Shown in pieces: positions 35,263 to 42,127 of a DNA stretch of 42,127 nucleotides (the stretch's first letter is position 1; every line of letters begins with the position of its first letter). The notes beneath the pieces were generated by a model that was not told where the DNA came from, did not search any database, and was given only the letters and a program-made list of their open reading frames with translations. A program made the position numbers and the translations under genes. The DNA comes from Oscillospiraceae bacterium (lineage in GTDB: Bacteria > Bacillota > Clostridia > Oscillospirales > Acutalibacteraceae), in the NCBI GenBank assembly GCA_015065845.1, contig SVPQ01000022.1:1-42127 (forward strand). The letters are read 5' to 3'.

Positions 35263-36300
35263 ATGACACCCAAAAATCTTAATCATAAACTTACTGGTAA
35301 TGGTAATTTACTCGATGAAAAAGGTATTCTGCGTGAAGCGGGGTGGGCGAACAGTTTAGTGTATGACTATTCGCGTTCGATGGTAAAATCAAATAAATCA
35401 AGGCTTAAAGAATGGGATTATTACCATATAATTGACAGCGAGGGAAAATATGCAGTTTCTTTTACATTTGCCGATAATGGTTATATGGGACTTATAGATT
35501 GCTCGGTATTTGATTTTATAACAAAAGAAAAGTTTTCTGCAACAGAAATTCCAATTATGCCAATGGGTAAATTGAATTTACCTGATACGAGTGAAAAAGG
35601 CGATATTTCTTTTAAGAATAAGTCTTGCGAATTTCATATTGACAGAACAGAAACAGGCAGACACTTTTATTGTGATTTTAAGAGAACTTTTAACCACACA
35701 GAGATTGTTGCGGATATTTACTTAGAGCAACCACCAATGGACACAATGGTTGTTGCAACTCCCTGGAAAAACAATAAAAAAGCATTTTATTACAATCAGA
35801 AAATTGCTTGTATGAAAGCAAAAGGTTCTGTTACAGTAAAGGGCAGAACTTATACTTTTGATGACTGTAAAGACTTTGGTATTCTTGACTGGGGAAGAGG
35901 AATATGGACATACAATAACACTTGGTTCTGGGGAATTGGTAGTGGAACAGTAAACGGTAAACCGTTTGGTTATAATATCGGTTATGGTTTCGGTGATACT
36001 TCTGCGGCTTCTGAAAATATGCTATTTTATGATGGCAAATGTCATAAACTGGATTTAGTTGATTTCTGTATCCCTGAAAATGTAATGGATACCTGGAATA
36101 TGACTTCAAGTGACAATCGTTTCAGAGTGGAGTTTAAACCATTTTTTAATGATAGAACAGATATTTCTGTAGGTATTATGTCACAACACGCTGACAAGTT
36201 ATTCGGTATGTTAAATGGCATAGCAGTCCTTGATGATGGCACAGAATTGAAAATAGAAAATTTACCCGTATTCCACGAAAGAGTGCATAATAAGTGGTAA
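35263..36300 (+). CDS. DUF2804 family protein
   Basis: 345 aa. It matches the conserved look of DUF2804: an N-terminal GNLLDEKGILREAGWA, a central region with TPWKNNKKAFYYNQKI and FGILDWGRGIWTYNNTWFWG, and GYNIGYGFGDTSAASEN. The fold is probably a lipocalin-like beta structure; the biochemical role is unknown. No signal peptide. AAAAAGG fits the ATG at 35263 better than the ATG at 35257, which overlaps the previous stop. It is in one operon with the M28 peptidase and followed by a strong terminator. Confidence 0.75.
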   Translation: MTPKNLNHKLTGNGNLLDEKGILREAGWANSLVYDYSRSMVKSNKSRLKEWDYYHIIDSEGKYAVSFTFADNGYMGLIDCSVFDFITKEKFSATEIPIMPMGKLNLPDTSEKGDISFKNKSCEFHIDRTETGRHFYCDFKRTFNHTEIVADIYLEQPPMDTMVVATPWKNNKKAFYYNQKIACMKAKGSVTVKGRTYTFDDCKDFGILDWGRGIWTYNNTWFWGIGSGTVNGKPFGYNIGYGFGDTSAASENMLFYDGKCHKLDLVDFCIPENVMDTWNMTSSDNRFRVEFKPFFNDRTDISVGIMSQHADKLFGMLNGIAVLDDGTELKIENLPVFHERVHNKW

Positions 36301-36301
36301 T

Positions 36302-36339
36302 AAAAAATCCCGACAGCTTGAACTGTCTGGATTTTTTAA
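36302..36339 (+). terminator. Intrinsic terminator of the M28-DUF2804 operon
   Basis: AAAAATCC-GACAG pairs with CTGTC-GGATTTTTT, with a small internal loop. Confidence 0.85.
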
Positions 36340-36484
36340 TGAAGAGTTAAGAGTGAATAACTTCGGAACTGCGTTGCTATTATAATTAAATAAGAAAAAG
36401 TTAAGTTCTATCATTTAAGGTTTTTATAAACCTAAAATGATAGAACTTTTTCTGTTTTCTGCTTCCTATTTCCTGTTTCCTTAC
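36340..36484. repeat. Composite intergenic repeat, copy G
   Basis: AAGAGTT/AAGAGTG heptamers lead to a reduced hairpin AAC-TGC-GTT (36367-36375) followed by ATTATAATTAAATAAG. The hairpin AAGTTCTATCATTT/AAATGATAGAACTT (36403-36448, with inner AGGTTT/AAACCT) and TTCCTGT heptamers follow. More TTCCTGN heptamers lie at 37468-37497, beyond the nuclease gene. The larger hairpin may end nuclease-gene transcripts arriving from the right. Confidence 0.75.
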
Positions 36485-37453
36485 TTATGGCTTGCAACTC
36501 CCACACGGTTCATATCCGTCATTAATTAACTCGCTTCTGTCACCATTGAACTCTCGTTTATTCTTCTCAGCCATCTTTCCAACTGATGAACAGTCGGGAG
36601 AGTGGAATTTTTTTGAGTTTATATTTAAAATATATGTTGCTTCAATTTTTTCGGTATTTGTTGTAGTTGCTTCAGTTGGCTTTACTATAAGACAACTTTC
36701 ACCCGTTTCATAATCAATTTTAACTGATGGTTGTGCGTTGTAACAAAATACATTGAAGCAGATGCCTTTGCCTTTATCTTCAACAGAGTAACCTTCCATT
36801 TTAACGCCTTTACATAAAAGGTTTTCACCCTCAAAAACGGGTGTAACTCTGTACATTACATGGTTGTTTGTTTCTTCAATATAGTCTGCAACCATGTTTT
36901 CAAAAGGCAACATTCCCTGAATGTTTAAATATCTCGTACCAGTTATAAGATTTTTATCGTTTGCATTCTCGGCAGATAACTGAAACCCGATTAAATGACA
37001 TCGGTTATATAAATATTTGCCATCAACACAATCATATTTTTTTAGATGCCAGCCACTGGGTTTAATCATACCGATTTCACCACGCTCTTCAGTCGGCATT
37101 GTTTCTCTGCCAAGACACGCAAAAGCAACACCGCATCTGCCACGATAGTCTAAATTGCTATATCGTTCAAATGGTTTTTCAGTAATTTCATCACTCGTGA
37201 ATTCTGGTTGATTGTTGTTGAGAGTAATATACGCTTCACCTGAATATTCGGGGATGTTACTTACAGAAACAATCTGTTCTGTAGTTGCAACAACTGTTTC
37301 TGCATCTGTAACTGTTTCGGTTGTTTCATTTATGGTAGTTAATTCTGTAATTAATTCAGTAGTTGTTTCTGTAACAGTCGCACCTGAATTACCACCGCAA
37401 GCAGTACACAACAAAACAACTAACAGAATTGCCAGTAATTTAAGATTTTTCAT
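36485..37453 (-). CDS. DNA/RNA non-specific endonuclease lipoprotein with Zn tail
   Basis: 322 aa. A lipoprotein signal has lipobox CTAC (Cys about 19). A Thr/Glu-rich linker (about residues 25-70) precedes the nuclease domain (about 70-240) of the DNA-entry/streptodornase branch. The active-site block is YLYNRCHLIGFQLSAEN with the catalytic His, then KNLITGTRYLNIQGMLPFEN with the metal-binding Asn. A separate C-terminal module, KKFHSPDCSSVGKMAEKNK and then GYEPCGSCKP, resembles the Ada-type metal-binding domain with its Cys and His ligands. It probably degrades extracellular nucleic acid at the surface for nutrition or DNA uptake. AGGGGGAA precedes the ATG. Confidence 0.8.
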   Translation of the reverse strand: MKNLKLLAILLVVLLCTACGGNSGATVTETTTELITELTTINETTETVTDAETVVATTEQIVSVSNIPEYSGEAYITLNNNQPEFTSDEITEKPFERYSNLDYRGRCGVAFACLGRETMPTEERGEIGMIKPSGWHLKKYDCVDGKYLYNRCHLIGFQLSAENANDKNLITGTRYLNIQGMLPFENMVADYIEETNNHVMYRVTPVFEGENLLCKGVKMEGYSVEDKGKGICFNVFCYNAQPSVKIDYETGESCLIVKPTEATTTNTEKIEATYILNINSKKFHSPDCSSVGKMAEKNKREFNGDRSELINDGYEPCGSCKP

Positions 37454-37495
37454 AAAGTGAATTCCCCCTGTTTCCTGCTTCTTGTTTCCTATTTT

Positions 37496-38188
37496 CTAAC
37501 GCGTATGTTTAAAATCTGTCTTATAAAGCTCGTAGTTTAATGCTTTTAATTCTCTCAAAAGGTCATCGTTATTTTTTATTTCATTCTCAAAAATCACACC
37601 GCCGTGAGCTAAATCTTCAATTTCGTGGAAGTCCGAACCGGCTACTACAATATCTTTGTTGTGGTATTTCGCCCAAGCCTCTGCAATAGGGTTTGAAGAA
37701 TAGTGTCTTGGATTTCCGTTAAATACTTCGTATCCGTCAAGTATTTCCCAATCCTCAACAGTAAGACCGCGTCTGAAAGGATGTGCCTGTAAAAATAAAA
37801 GACCATTTTTCTTAGCGAGTTCTGAGAAATCTTCAGGTGAATACGCCATTAAATCACCATTATTTCTTAAAAATTCTTCTGTTACACCATAAACGAGGTA
37901 ATCATTTTCGCATTCATAAAAATTTATTTCCATACCTAAAAGTACAACCATTTTTCCTGAAAGTTCTTCTTTTAATATATTATAGCCCTCTAAAAAGTGA
38001 GTAACTTTTTCGTCCCATGTAGCATTTTTATAAGGTTTTTTAGAAAATGCTGAACTGTTCATATGGTCAGTTACAACGATTCCGTTGTAATTGGTTGTAA
38101 GATACAGTTCTGCAATCTGTTTTGCAGGAATTGAAGCACAACGACTTACTTCATCTGTATGCAAATGCATTTCAAATAAATAACTCAT
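37496..38188 (-). CDS. PHP-domain metal-dependent phosphoesterase
   Basis: 230 aa. The PHP fold is marked by FEMHLHTDEVS, IVVTDHMN, LLGMEINFYE, LFLQAHPFRRG and VVAGSDFHEIEDLAHG, which supply the His and Asp metal ligands. Such proteins hydrolyse phosphate esters of nucleotides or sugars; the exact substrate is not evident. It is divergent from an oxidoreductase gene and shares with it a nearly identical 35-nt 5' leader (see 38186-38325), so the two are probably co-regulated. The start codon follows CGGGAGAAAG. Confidence 0.8.
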   Translation of the reverse strand: MSYLFEMHLHTDEVSRCASIPAKQIAELYLTTNYNGIVVTDHMNSSAFSKKPYKNATWDEKVTHFLEGYNILKEELSGKMVVLLGMEINFYECENDYLVYGVTEEFLRNNGDLMAYSPEDFSELAKKNGLLFLQAHPFRRGLTVEDWEILDGYEVFNGNPRHYSSNPIAEAWAKYHNKDIVVAGSDFHEIEDLAHGGVIFENEIKNNDDLLRELKALNYELYKTDFKHTR

Positions 38189-38325
38189 AATAACTTTCTC
38201 CCGAAAAGAATTTTTACATAATTATATTCTTTTTTTTATTTATTGTCTATACACCTATTGAAAAAAATAGAGAAAAATGATACTATTAAATATGTAAAAA
38301 TTCTTTTCAGGAGGAATAGATTATG
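38186..38325. promoter_or_regulatory. Divergent promoter region with inverted identical leaders
   Basis: An 18-nt sequence, TATGTAAAAATTCTTTTC, lies in front of both genes: on the plus strand at 38291-38308 and on the minus strand at 38220-38203. The arms extend imperfectly through ribosome site and start codon (about 30 of 35 nt identical). On the plus strand TTGAAA (38258-38263), 17 nt, TACTAT (38281-38286) form a promoter. On the minus strand TATAAT lies near 38225-38220. The shared sequence could be a common operator or a common mRNA leader. Confidence 0.75.
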
Positions 38326-39393
38326 GCAAAGTTAAAAGCAGCAGTTATTGGTACAGGTGGTATAAGTAACGAGCACATCGGTGCTTATTTAAAAAACGAA
38401 AATGTTGAGCTTTACGCCTTTTGTGATATTAATGAAAAACAACTTAATTTAATGGCGGAAAAGTATGGTGTTCCTAAAGAAAGATGCTTTTTAGATAAAG
38501 ATGAAATGTTAAAAGCATTACCTGAAATTGATATTGTAAGTGTGTGCACTTGGAACTCTGCTCACGCTGAATGTACTATTGCAGCACTTAATGCAGGTAA
38601 AAATGTTCTTTGCGAAAAGCCAATGGCTATGAATACAAAACAAGCTGAAGAAATGCTTGAGGCAGCAAAGAAGAATAATAAACTTCTTCAGATTGGCTTT
38701 GTAAGAAGATACGGTAACGATGCAGATGTAATGAAAGATTTTATAGATGCGGGTTATTTTGGTGATATTTATTACGCAAAAGCTACATATTTAAGAAGAA
38801 ACGGTAACCCTGGTGGTTGGTTTGGTGATAAATCCCGTTCAGGTGGTGGTCCACTTATAGATTTAGGTGTTCATGTTATAGATTTAGTCCGTTACCTCTG
38901 CGGTAACCCGAAACCTGTTTCAGTTTATGGTGCTACATTCCAGAAACTTTTTAATCGTCCTGACATTAAAGGCGGTAAGGGTTATAACTCAGTTTCAGCA
39001 GGCGAAAATGATATTTGTGATGTTGAAGATTTAGCAAGTGCTATGATTCGGTTTGATAATGGTCTCGTTCTTTCAGTTGAAGCATCGTTTTCACTCAATA
39101 TCAAAGAACCAAAAGGTGATATTGAGTTCTTTGGTACAAAAGCAGGTGCAAAACTTTCTCCTGAGGTTGAAATCTTTACAGACGAACAAGGCTACTTAGT
39201 AAATGTTTCATTCGATAAAGACACATCTTTAAGCTTTGACGGACTTTTTGCAGGCGAAATTAATCACTTTGTAGATTGTTCACTTAATAATATACCTTGC
39301 AGAGCACCGGCGGAAGATGGTGTTGAGCTTATGAAGATTTTAGACGCTGTTTATGAATCTGCAAGAACTGGTCACGAAGTAATTTTAAAATAA
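38323..39393 (+). CDS. Gfo/Idh/MocA family NAD(P)-dependent oxidoreductase
   Basis: 356 aa. An N-terminal Rossmann domain begins AVIGTGGISNEHIGAY. The catalytic EKP motif is in LCEKPMAMN, and the C-terminal substrate domain carries GGGPLIDLGVHVIDLVRYLCG, where the conserved Asp and His of the family lie. It oxidises or reduces a sugar or polyol carbon with NAD(P) in the cytoplasm; the substrate is unknown. Its leader matches that of the divergent PHP gene, suggesting a shared pathway for a phosphorylated sugar or polyol (inference). AGGAGGAA is the ribosome site. Confidence 0.87.
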   Translation: MAKLKAAVIGTGGISNEHIGAYLKNENVELYAFCDINEKQLNLMAEKYGVPKERCFLDKDEMLKALPEIDIVSVCTWNSAHAECTIAALNAGKNVLCEKPMAMNTKQAEEMLEAAKKNNKLLQIGFVRRYGNDADVMKDFIDAGYFGDIYYAKATYLRRNGNPGGWFGDKSRSGGGPLIDLGVHVIDLVRYLCGNPKPVSVYGATFQKLFNRPDIKGGKGYNSVSAGENDICDVEDLASAMIRFDNGLVLSVEASFSLNIKEPKGDIEFFGTKAGAKLSPEVEIFTDEQGYLVNVSFDKDTSLSFDGLFAGEINHFVDCSLNNIPCRAPAEDGVELMKILDAVYESARTGHEVILK

Positions 39394-39414
39394 AAAATTA
39401 AGGGTGAGAAAATA

Positions 39415-40536
39415 ATGCATAAATGTGATAGTTGCGGTAAAGTTGTTGTAAACGAACAGGATTATATGTGTCCGCATTGTGGTGCGGTTTCAAATAAACA
39501 TTGTGACCATAACACACATTTGCCTGATGATAAATATAACAGAGCAAATGATTACAGAACAACTGCCGCAGAACATAAAAGCAAAACTTACGATTATCAA
39601 AAAGCACCAAAAACAGATGCAAGTCAGAAGTTTGATATTAATGATTTAGCAAATATCAAAAATGTTGAAGATGCAAAACAAGTTGCTAAAAAAGCATTTA
39701 TAGAGCAGGACCAGAACGGCAGAAAAAAGTTTAAGCCTTTAGCGGTTTTTCTTATAGTTATTTTTGCGGTTAATATATTTGGTAATCTTTTAGGTGCTCT
39801 TGGTGATGGCATAGATACAGTTTTCGATGAACTTGAGTACGCATTTGAAGATGTTGGAAATGCTGACTATACATTCGGTGAAGATGAAATTATTCACGAT
39901 TTTTATACTACTGCAAATGTAACAGGTGCAGTATACGATAAAGCTCAGGACCAACTTGTAATTAACTGTTCAGATATTTATTTTGAATACGATGGAACCA
40001 GAAATGAAGATTATGATATGATAGCTGATGAATGGTCTTCTGACTTTACATTTCCTGGAGAATATTTTTATGGCGCTGATTTTAGTGCGTGTATTAATAT
40101 TTTTGATGAAAATGAAGTTGAAGACAAGGATGAACTTTACGGTGTATTGGACTATGAATTGATTTTAAAAAGCGAAATAACGGAAGATGGGTTAATTATT
40201 GTTAAAGGTTTGGCATCATCTATAGAGCATTTATATGGTAGTGATATATATATTGATATAAAAATTCATGTTACTTACCAAAATGATGAAACAAACGAAA
40301 TCTTAGATTACTGGATTTCGTTACCTACTAATTTCATTAAAATCAATCCTGATTACTCGGTTGAATTTTATGATATTTATGCAGATTACGACATAGTTGT
40401 TAAAGAAAAATTGGAACTTGATGACCAGTATGTGCCAGATGAATATATTGAAACTATTCATTTTGATGATAGTAATATATTTGAAAGTATCCCTGCTTCT
40501 GCCACTTATACCGAAACGGTTACTTTAGTTGACTGA
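39415..40536 (+). CDS. Zinc-ribbon membrane protein with large outer domain
   Basis: 373 aa. An N-terminal double zinc ribbon, HKCDSCGKVVVN and MCPHCGAVSNKHCDH, should lie in the cytoplasm. A polar linker (about residues 35-100) and one membrane helix follow (FKPLAVFLIVIFAVNIFGNLLGAL, about 102-126). The remaining 245 residues are rich in Asp, Glu and Tyr and are probably extracellular; no family was recognised there. The layout resembles zinc-ribbon signalling or stress-sensing membrane proteins of Firmicutes. AAGGGTGAG precedes the ATG, and the next gene starts 2 nt after its stop. Confidence 0.65.
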   Translation: MHKCDSCGKVVVNEQDYMCPHCGAVSNKHCDHNTHLPDDKYNRANDYRTTAAEHKSKTYDYQKAPKTDASQKFDINDLANIKNVEDAKQVAKKAFIEQDQNGRKKFKPLAVFLIVIFAVNIFGNLLGALGDGIDTVFDELEYAFEDVGNADYTFGEDEIIHDFYTTANVTGAVYDKAQDQLVINCSDIYFEYDGTRNEDYDMIADEWSSDFTFPGEYFYGADFSACINIFDENEVEDKDELYGVLDYELILKSEITEDGLIIVKGLASSIEHLYGSDIYIDIKIHVTYQNDETNEILDYWISLPTNFIKINPDYSVEFYDIYADYDIVVKEKLELDDQYVPDEYIETIHFDDSNIFESIPASATYTETVTLVD

Positions 40537-40537
40537 T

Positions 40538-41062
40538 ATGAAAAAAACAAGATATACAACCATTTCGGGGATGGTGTCTGCTTTGTCGGTGGTTATAATG
40601 CTACTAACAAACATAATGCCATCTATGATGTATGTAATCCCGATAATAACTGGTGCAATAGTTTTTGCAGTTGATGAAATAATCGGTAAAAAATGGGCTT
40701 TGGGCGTGTTCTTTGTAACGAGTTTTATTTCGTTTATACTTTTAACCGATAAAGAAGCGGCACTCAATTACACATTGTTTTTCGGGTATTATCCACTTTT
40801 AAAACCATTATATGAAAAACTGCCAAAAGCACTTTCGTGGGGTGTAAAGGTTTTAACCTTTAATGTTGCTCTTACTGCAATCGGTCTTATAGTGACATTT
40901 ATTTTTAAATTGTCTTTTTTAGATGAAGATATGGGTAAGTTTACTATTCCTATTTTTGCAGTTTTATTTAATGTGGTTTTCGTAATGTATGACATTATGT
41001 TTACTGTGTTTAAAACACGATTAACACCACTATTTATAAAATTAAAGAATAAACTCTCTTGA
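40538..41062 (+). CDS. Small polytopic membrane protein, possibly transporter S-like
   Basis: 174 aa. About five membrane helices are visible: TTISGMVSALSVVIMLLTN, MYVIPIITGAIVFAV, ALGVFFVTSFISFILL, VLTFNVALTAIGLIVTFIF and FTIPIFAVLFNVVFVMYDIMF. The size and start resemble ECF-transporter S components, but no substrate motif was seen, so this is only a suggestion. It begins 2 nt after the preceding stop with no good ribosome site, so coupling to the zinc-ribbon protein is likely; a TTG nine bases earlier is an alternative start. Confidence 0.5.
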   Translation: MKKTRYTTISGMVSALSVVIMLLTNIMPSMMYVIPIITGAIVFAVDEIIGKKWALGVFFVTSFISFILLTDKEAALNYTLFFGYYPLLKPLYEKLPKALSWGVKVLTFNVALTAIGLIVTFIFKLSFLDEDMGKFTIPIFAVLFNVVFVMYDIMFTVFKTRLTPLFIKLKNKLS

Positions 41063-41087
41063 CTTTTTATATTGTAAAGTGTAATAT
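41059..41087 (+). promoter_or_regulatory. Sigma-A promoter of the PAP2 gene
   Basis: TTGACT (41059-41064), overlapping the end of the upstream gene, a 17-nt spacer, then TAATAT (41082-41087). TTAGGAGGA precedes the ATG. Confidence 0.65.
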
Positions 41088-41116
41088 ATTTTTATATTAT
41101 TTTAGGAGGAAAATTT

Positions 41117-41725
41117 ATGGGCGATTTTTCAGTTTTTACTAATTTCGATTGTGCTGTTTTCCAGTTGGTTGAAAAACTCTGGAATCCTGTTCTCGATGCA
41201 ATTATGATTTTTATAACTCACTTAGGTGATGATGGTATTTTCTGGATTGCTTTAGGCGTAATTCTTTGCATATTCAAGAAAACCAGAAAATTTGGTGTGC
41301 TCGTTCTTTTAGGTTTGGGTATTGCAAGTTGTATTAATAACCTTGTACTTAAACAAATCTTTGAAAGACCAAGACCATTCAACTTTGATGGTTGGCCGGC
41401 AGATTTCGTGTTCCCGAATCCACTTATTGAAAAACCACACAGTTTCTCATTCCCATCAGGTCATACTTCATCTTCATTAGGTGCAGCAACACCGCTTCTT
41501 ATTAAAGCTAACAAAAAACTTGGTATTCCAATGTTTATTCTTGCTTTACTCGTTGGTTTCTCAAGAGTTTACATTCATGTTCACTACCCAACAGATGTTA
41601 TCGTTGGTACATTAGTTGGTATAGTTGGCGGTATCTTAGCAGTTGTAGCATTCAAATATGGTATGCCACTTGCAAAGAAGATTCTTGGTGAGAAAGTTAT
41701 AACAAAAATATTTGGTGAAATTTGA
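41117..41725 (+). CDS. PAP2-family membrane phosphatase
   Basis: 202 aa with about five or six membrane helices. The three phosphatase motifs are complete: KQIFERPRPF, SFPSGHTSS with the first catalytic His, and SRVYIHVHYPTD with the nucleophilic His and supporting Asp. Family members remove phosphate from lipid pyrophosphates such as undecaprenyl pyrophosphate, or from phosphatidic acid, on the outer face of the membrane. A role in lipid-carrier recycling for wall synthesis is likely but not proven. Its stop codon lies at the edge of the hairpin element that follows. Confidence 0.88.
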   Translation: MGDFSVFTNFDCAVFQLVEKLWNPVLDAIMIFITHLGDDGIFWIALGVILCIFKKTRKFGVLVLLGLGIASCINNLVLKQIFERPRPFNFDGWPADFVFPNPLIEKPHSFSFPSGHTSSSLGAATPLLIKANKKLGIPMFILALLVGFSRVYIHVHYPTDVIVGTLVGIVGGILAVVAFKYGMPLAKKILGEKVITKIFGEI

Positions 41726-42070
41726 TGACCGTTTATTTTGGCGCAGAACAAACACCCGAAGCTAAGGCTTCGGGTGTTTTAGTCATTTTTTCACCCACTC
41801 GTAGTATCTGTATAACGATTATAGTTAGTCGAAACAGTGTAAAATTACACTGTTTCGATACCAAATATATGATTTGGTATCGAATTTTCTTCGAAAATTC
41901 GACTATAATCCTTTCAATGACTGTAATGCAAAATTGTATTTATGAAAAACAATTTTGCTAAAAGCCGATAAAATCGGCTTTGTCGAAACGCAACTGCGTT
42001 TCGACAAATTACAACCATTATACGACTTCGGGGTGAAGAAAATGACTTCTGCATCCAAACTAAACGGTCA
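41726..42070. mobile_element. MITE-like element built of hairpins, imperfect TIRs
   Basis: The ends are imperfect inverted repeats of 23-24 nt, starting TGACCGTTTA.TTTGG (41726-41748) and ending with its complement (42047-42070). Between them are a terminator hairpin at 41752-41777; an outer stem GATTATAG..GTCGAA with its partner at 41898-41910; inside it hairpins at 41829-41858, 41857-41881 and 41881-41901; then hairpins at 41928-41958, 41961-41981 and 41979-42008. No protein is encoded with credibility. Clear target-site duplication was not seen. Confidence 0.6.
41752..41782 (+). terminator. Terminator of the PAP2 gene, inside the element
   Basis: ACACCCGAAGC (41752-41762) pairs with GCTTCGGGTGT (41767-41777) and is followed by TTTTAG. 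Confidence 0.85.
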
Positions 42071-42082
42071 TTTTTAATCAAT

Positions 42083-42127
42083 CTAACCCCCAACACCCAG
42101 CCCCCAACACCCAGCCCCCAACACCCA
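42083..42127. repeat. 14-bp (2 x 7) C-rich tandem repeat at the right edge
   Basis: CCCCCAACACCCAG is repeated three times, the last copy cut by the window end. It consists of the two related heptamers CCCCCAA and CACCCAG, the same 7-nt period as the other intergenic arrays but a very different base composition. Confidence 0.9.

Noticed and set aside
41914-42096. 60-codon minus-strand frame across the hairpin element
   Set aside because: It starts at a GTG within the tandem repeat, has no ribosome site, and runs through several perfect palindromes.

Overview
The window looks like a chromosomal segment of an anaerobic, endospore-forming, low-GC Firmicute of class Clostridia, probably an uncultured gut Oscillospirales/Ruminococcus-like lineage. 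This is inferred from strong A+T bias, AGGAGG/GGTGG ribosome binding sites, sigma-A promoters with 17-18 nt spacers, a spoIIGA-sigE pair, BspA-type leucine-rich-repeat surface proteins, and cohesin/dockerin-like modules. No rRNA, tRNA, CRISPR array, transposase, integrase or phage gene was found.

Layout. 1-3000: repeat-rich DNA around a secreted LRR/Fn3 protein whose mRNA appears to begin with a long hairpin and an intrinsic terminator, then a probable small RNA. 3041-7676: a lipoprotein that looks like a circularly permuted solute-binding protein, a GPH-type sugar symporter, a membrane protein of unknown function and a GHL10-type glycosidase lipoprotein. 7796-11491: a large dockerin-bearing autolysin and nagA on the opposite strand; both concern amino-sugar and wall turnover. 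11622-13227: spoIIGA-sigE, the mother-cell sigma factor and its protease. 13332-21281: metabolic genes (esterase, two ceramidase-like metallohydrolases, a ProX-type deacylase, a HAD phosphatase, a flavoprotein, phosphoglucomutase), several overlapping or nearly so. 21347-21780: two divergent tiny genes, one a Cys/Gly-rich membrane peptide. 21929-28519: two secreted proteins with almost identical basic Fn3 arrays, one starting with a cohesin-like domain and one with a transglutaminase plus LRR domain. 29141-36300: uvrB-uvrA, a membrane-anchored M28 peptidase and a DUF2804 protein. 36485-41725: a nuclease lipoprotein, a PHP protein and oxidoreductase pair with matching 5' leaders, a zinc-ribbon membrane protein, a small membrane protein and a PAP2 phosphatase. 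41726-42127: a gene-free element made almost entirely of hairpins, then a 14-bp tandem repeat.

Three themes link the parts. First, cell-surface biology: three secreted proteins share the same C-terminal basic Fn3 modules and end in VKR, and a cohesin-like and a dockerin-like module occur on different secreted proteins. Second, sporulation control: besides spoIIGA-sigE, two promoters carry exact Spo0A-box sequences. Third, an intergenic repeat family built from 7-nt-period arrays and hairpins recurs at five or six places. One of its hairpins keeps pairing while its sequence changes, and one repeat appears to supply the -35 element of uvrB.

All assignments come from reading sequence and translated proteins. 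No database search or folding program was run.
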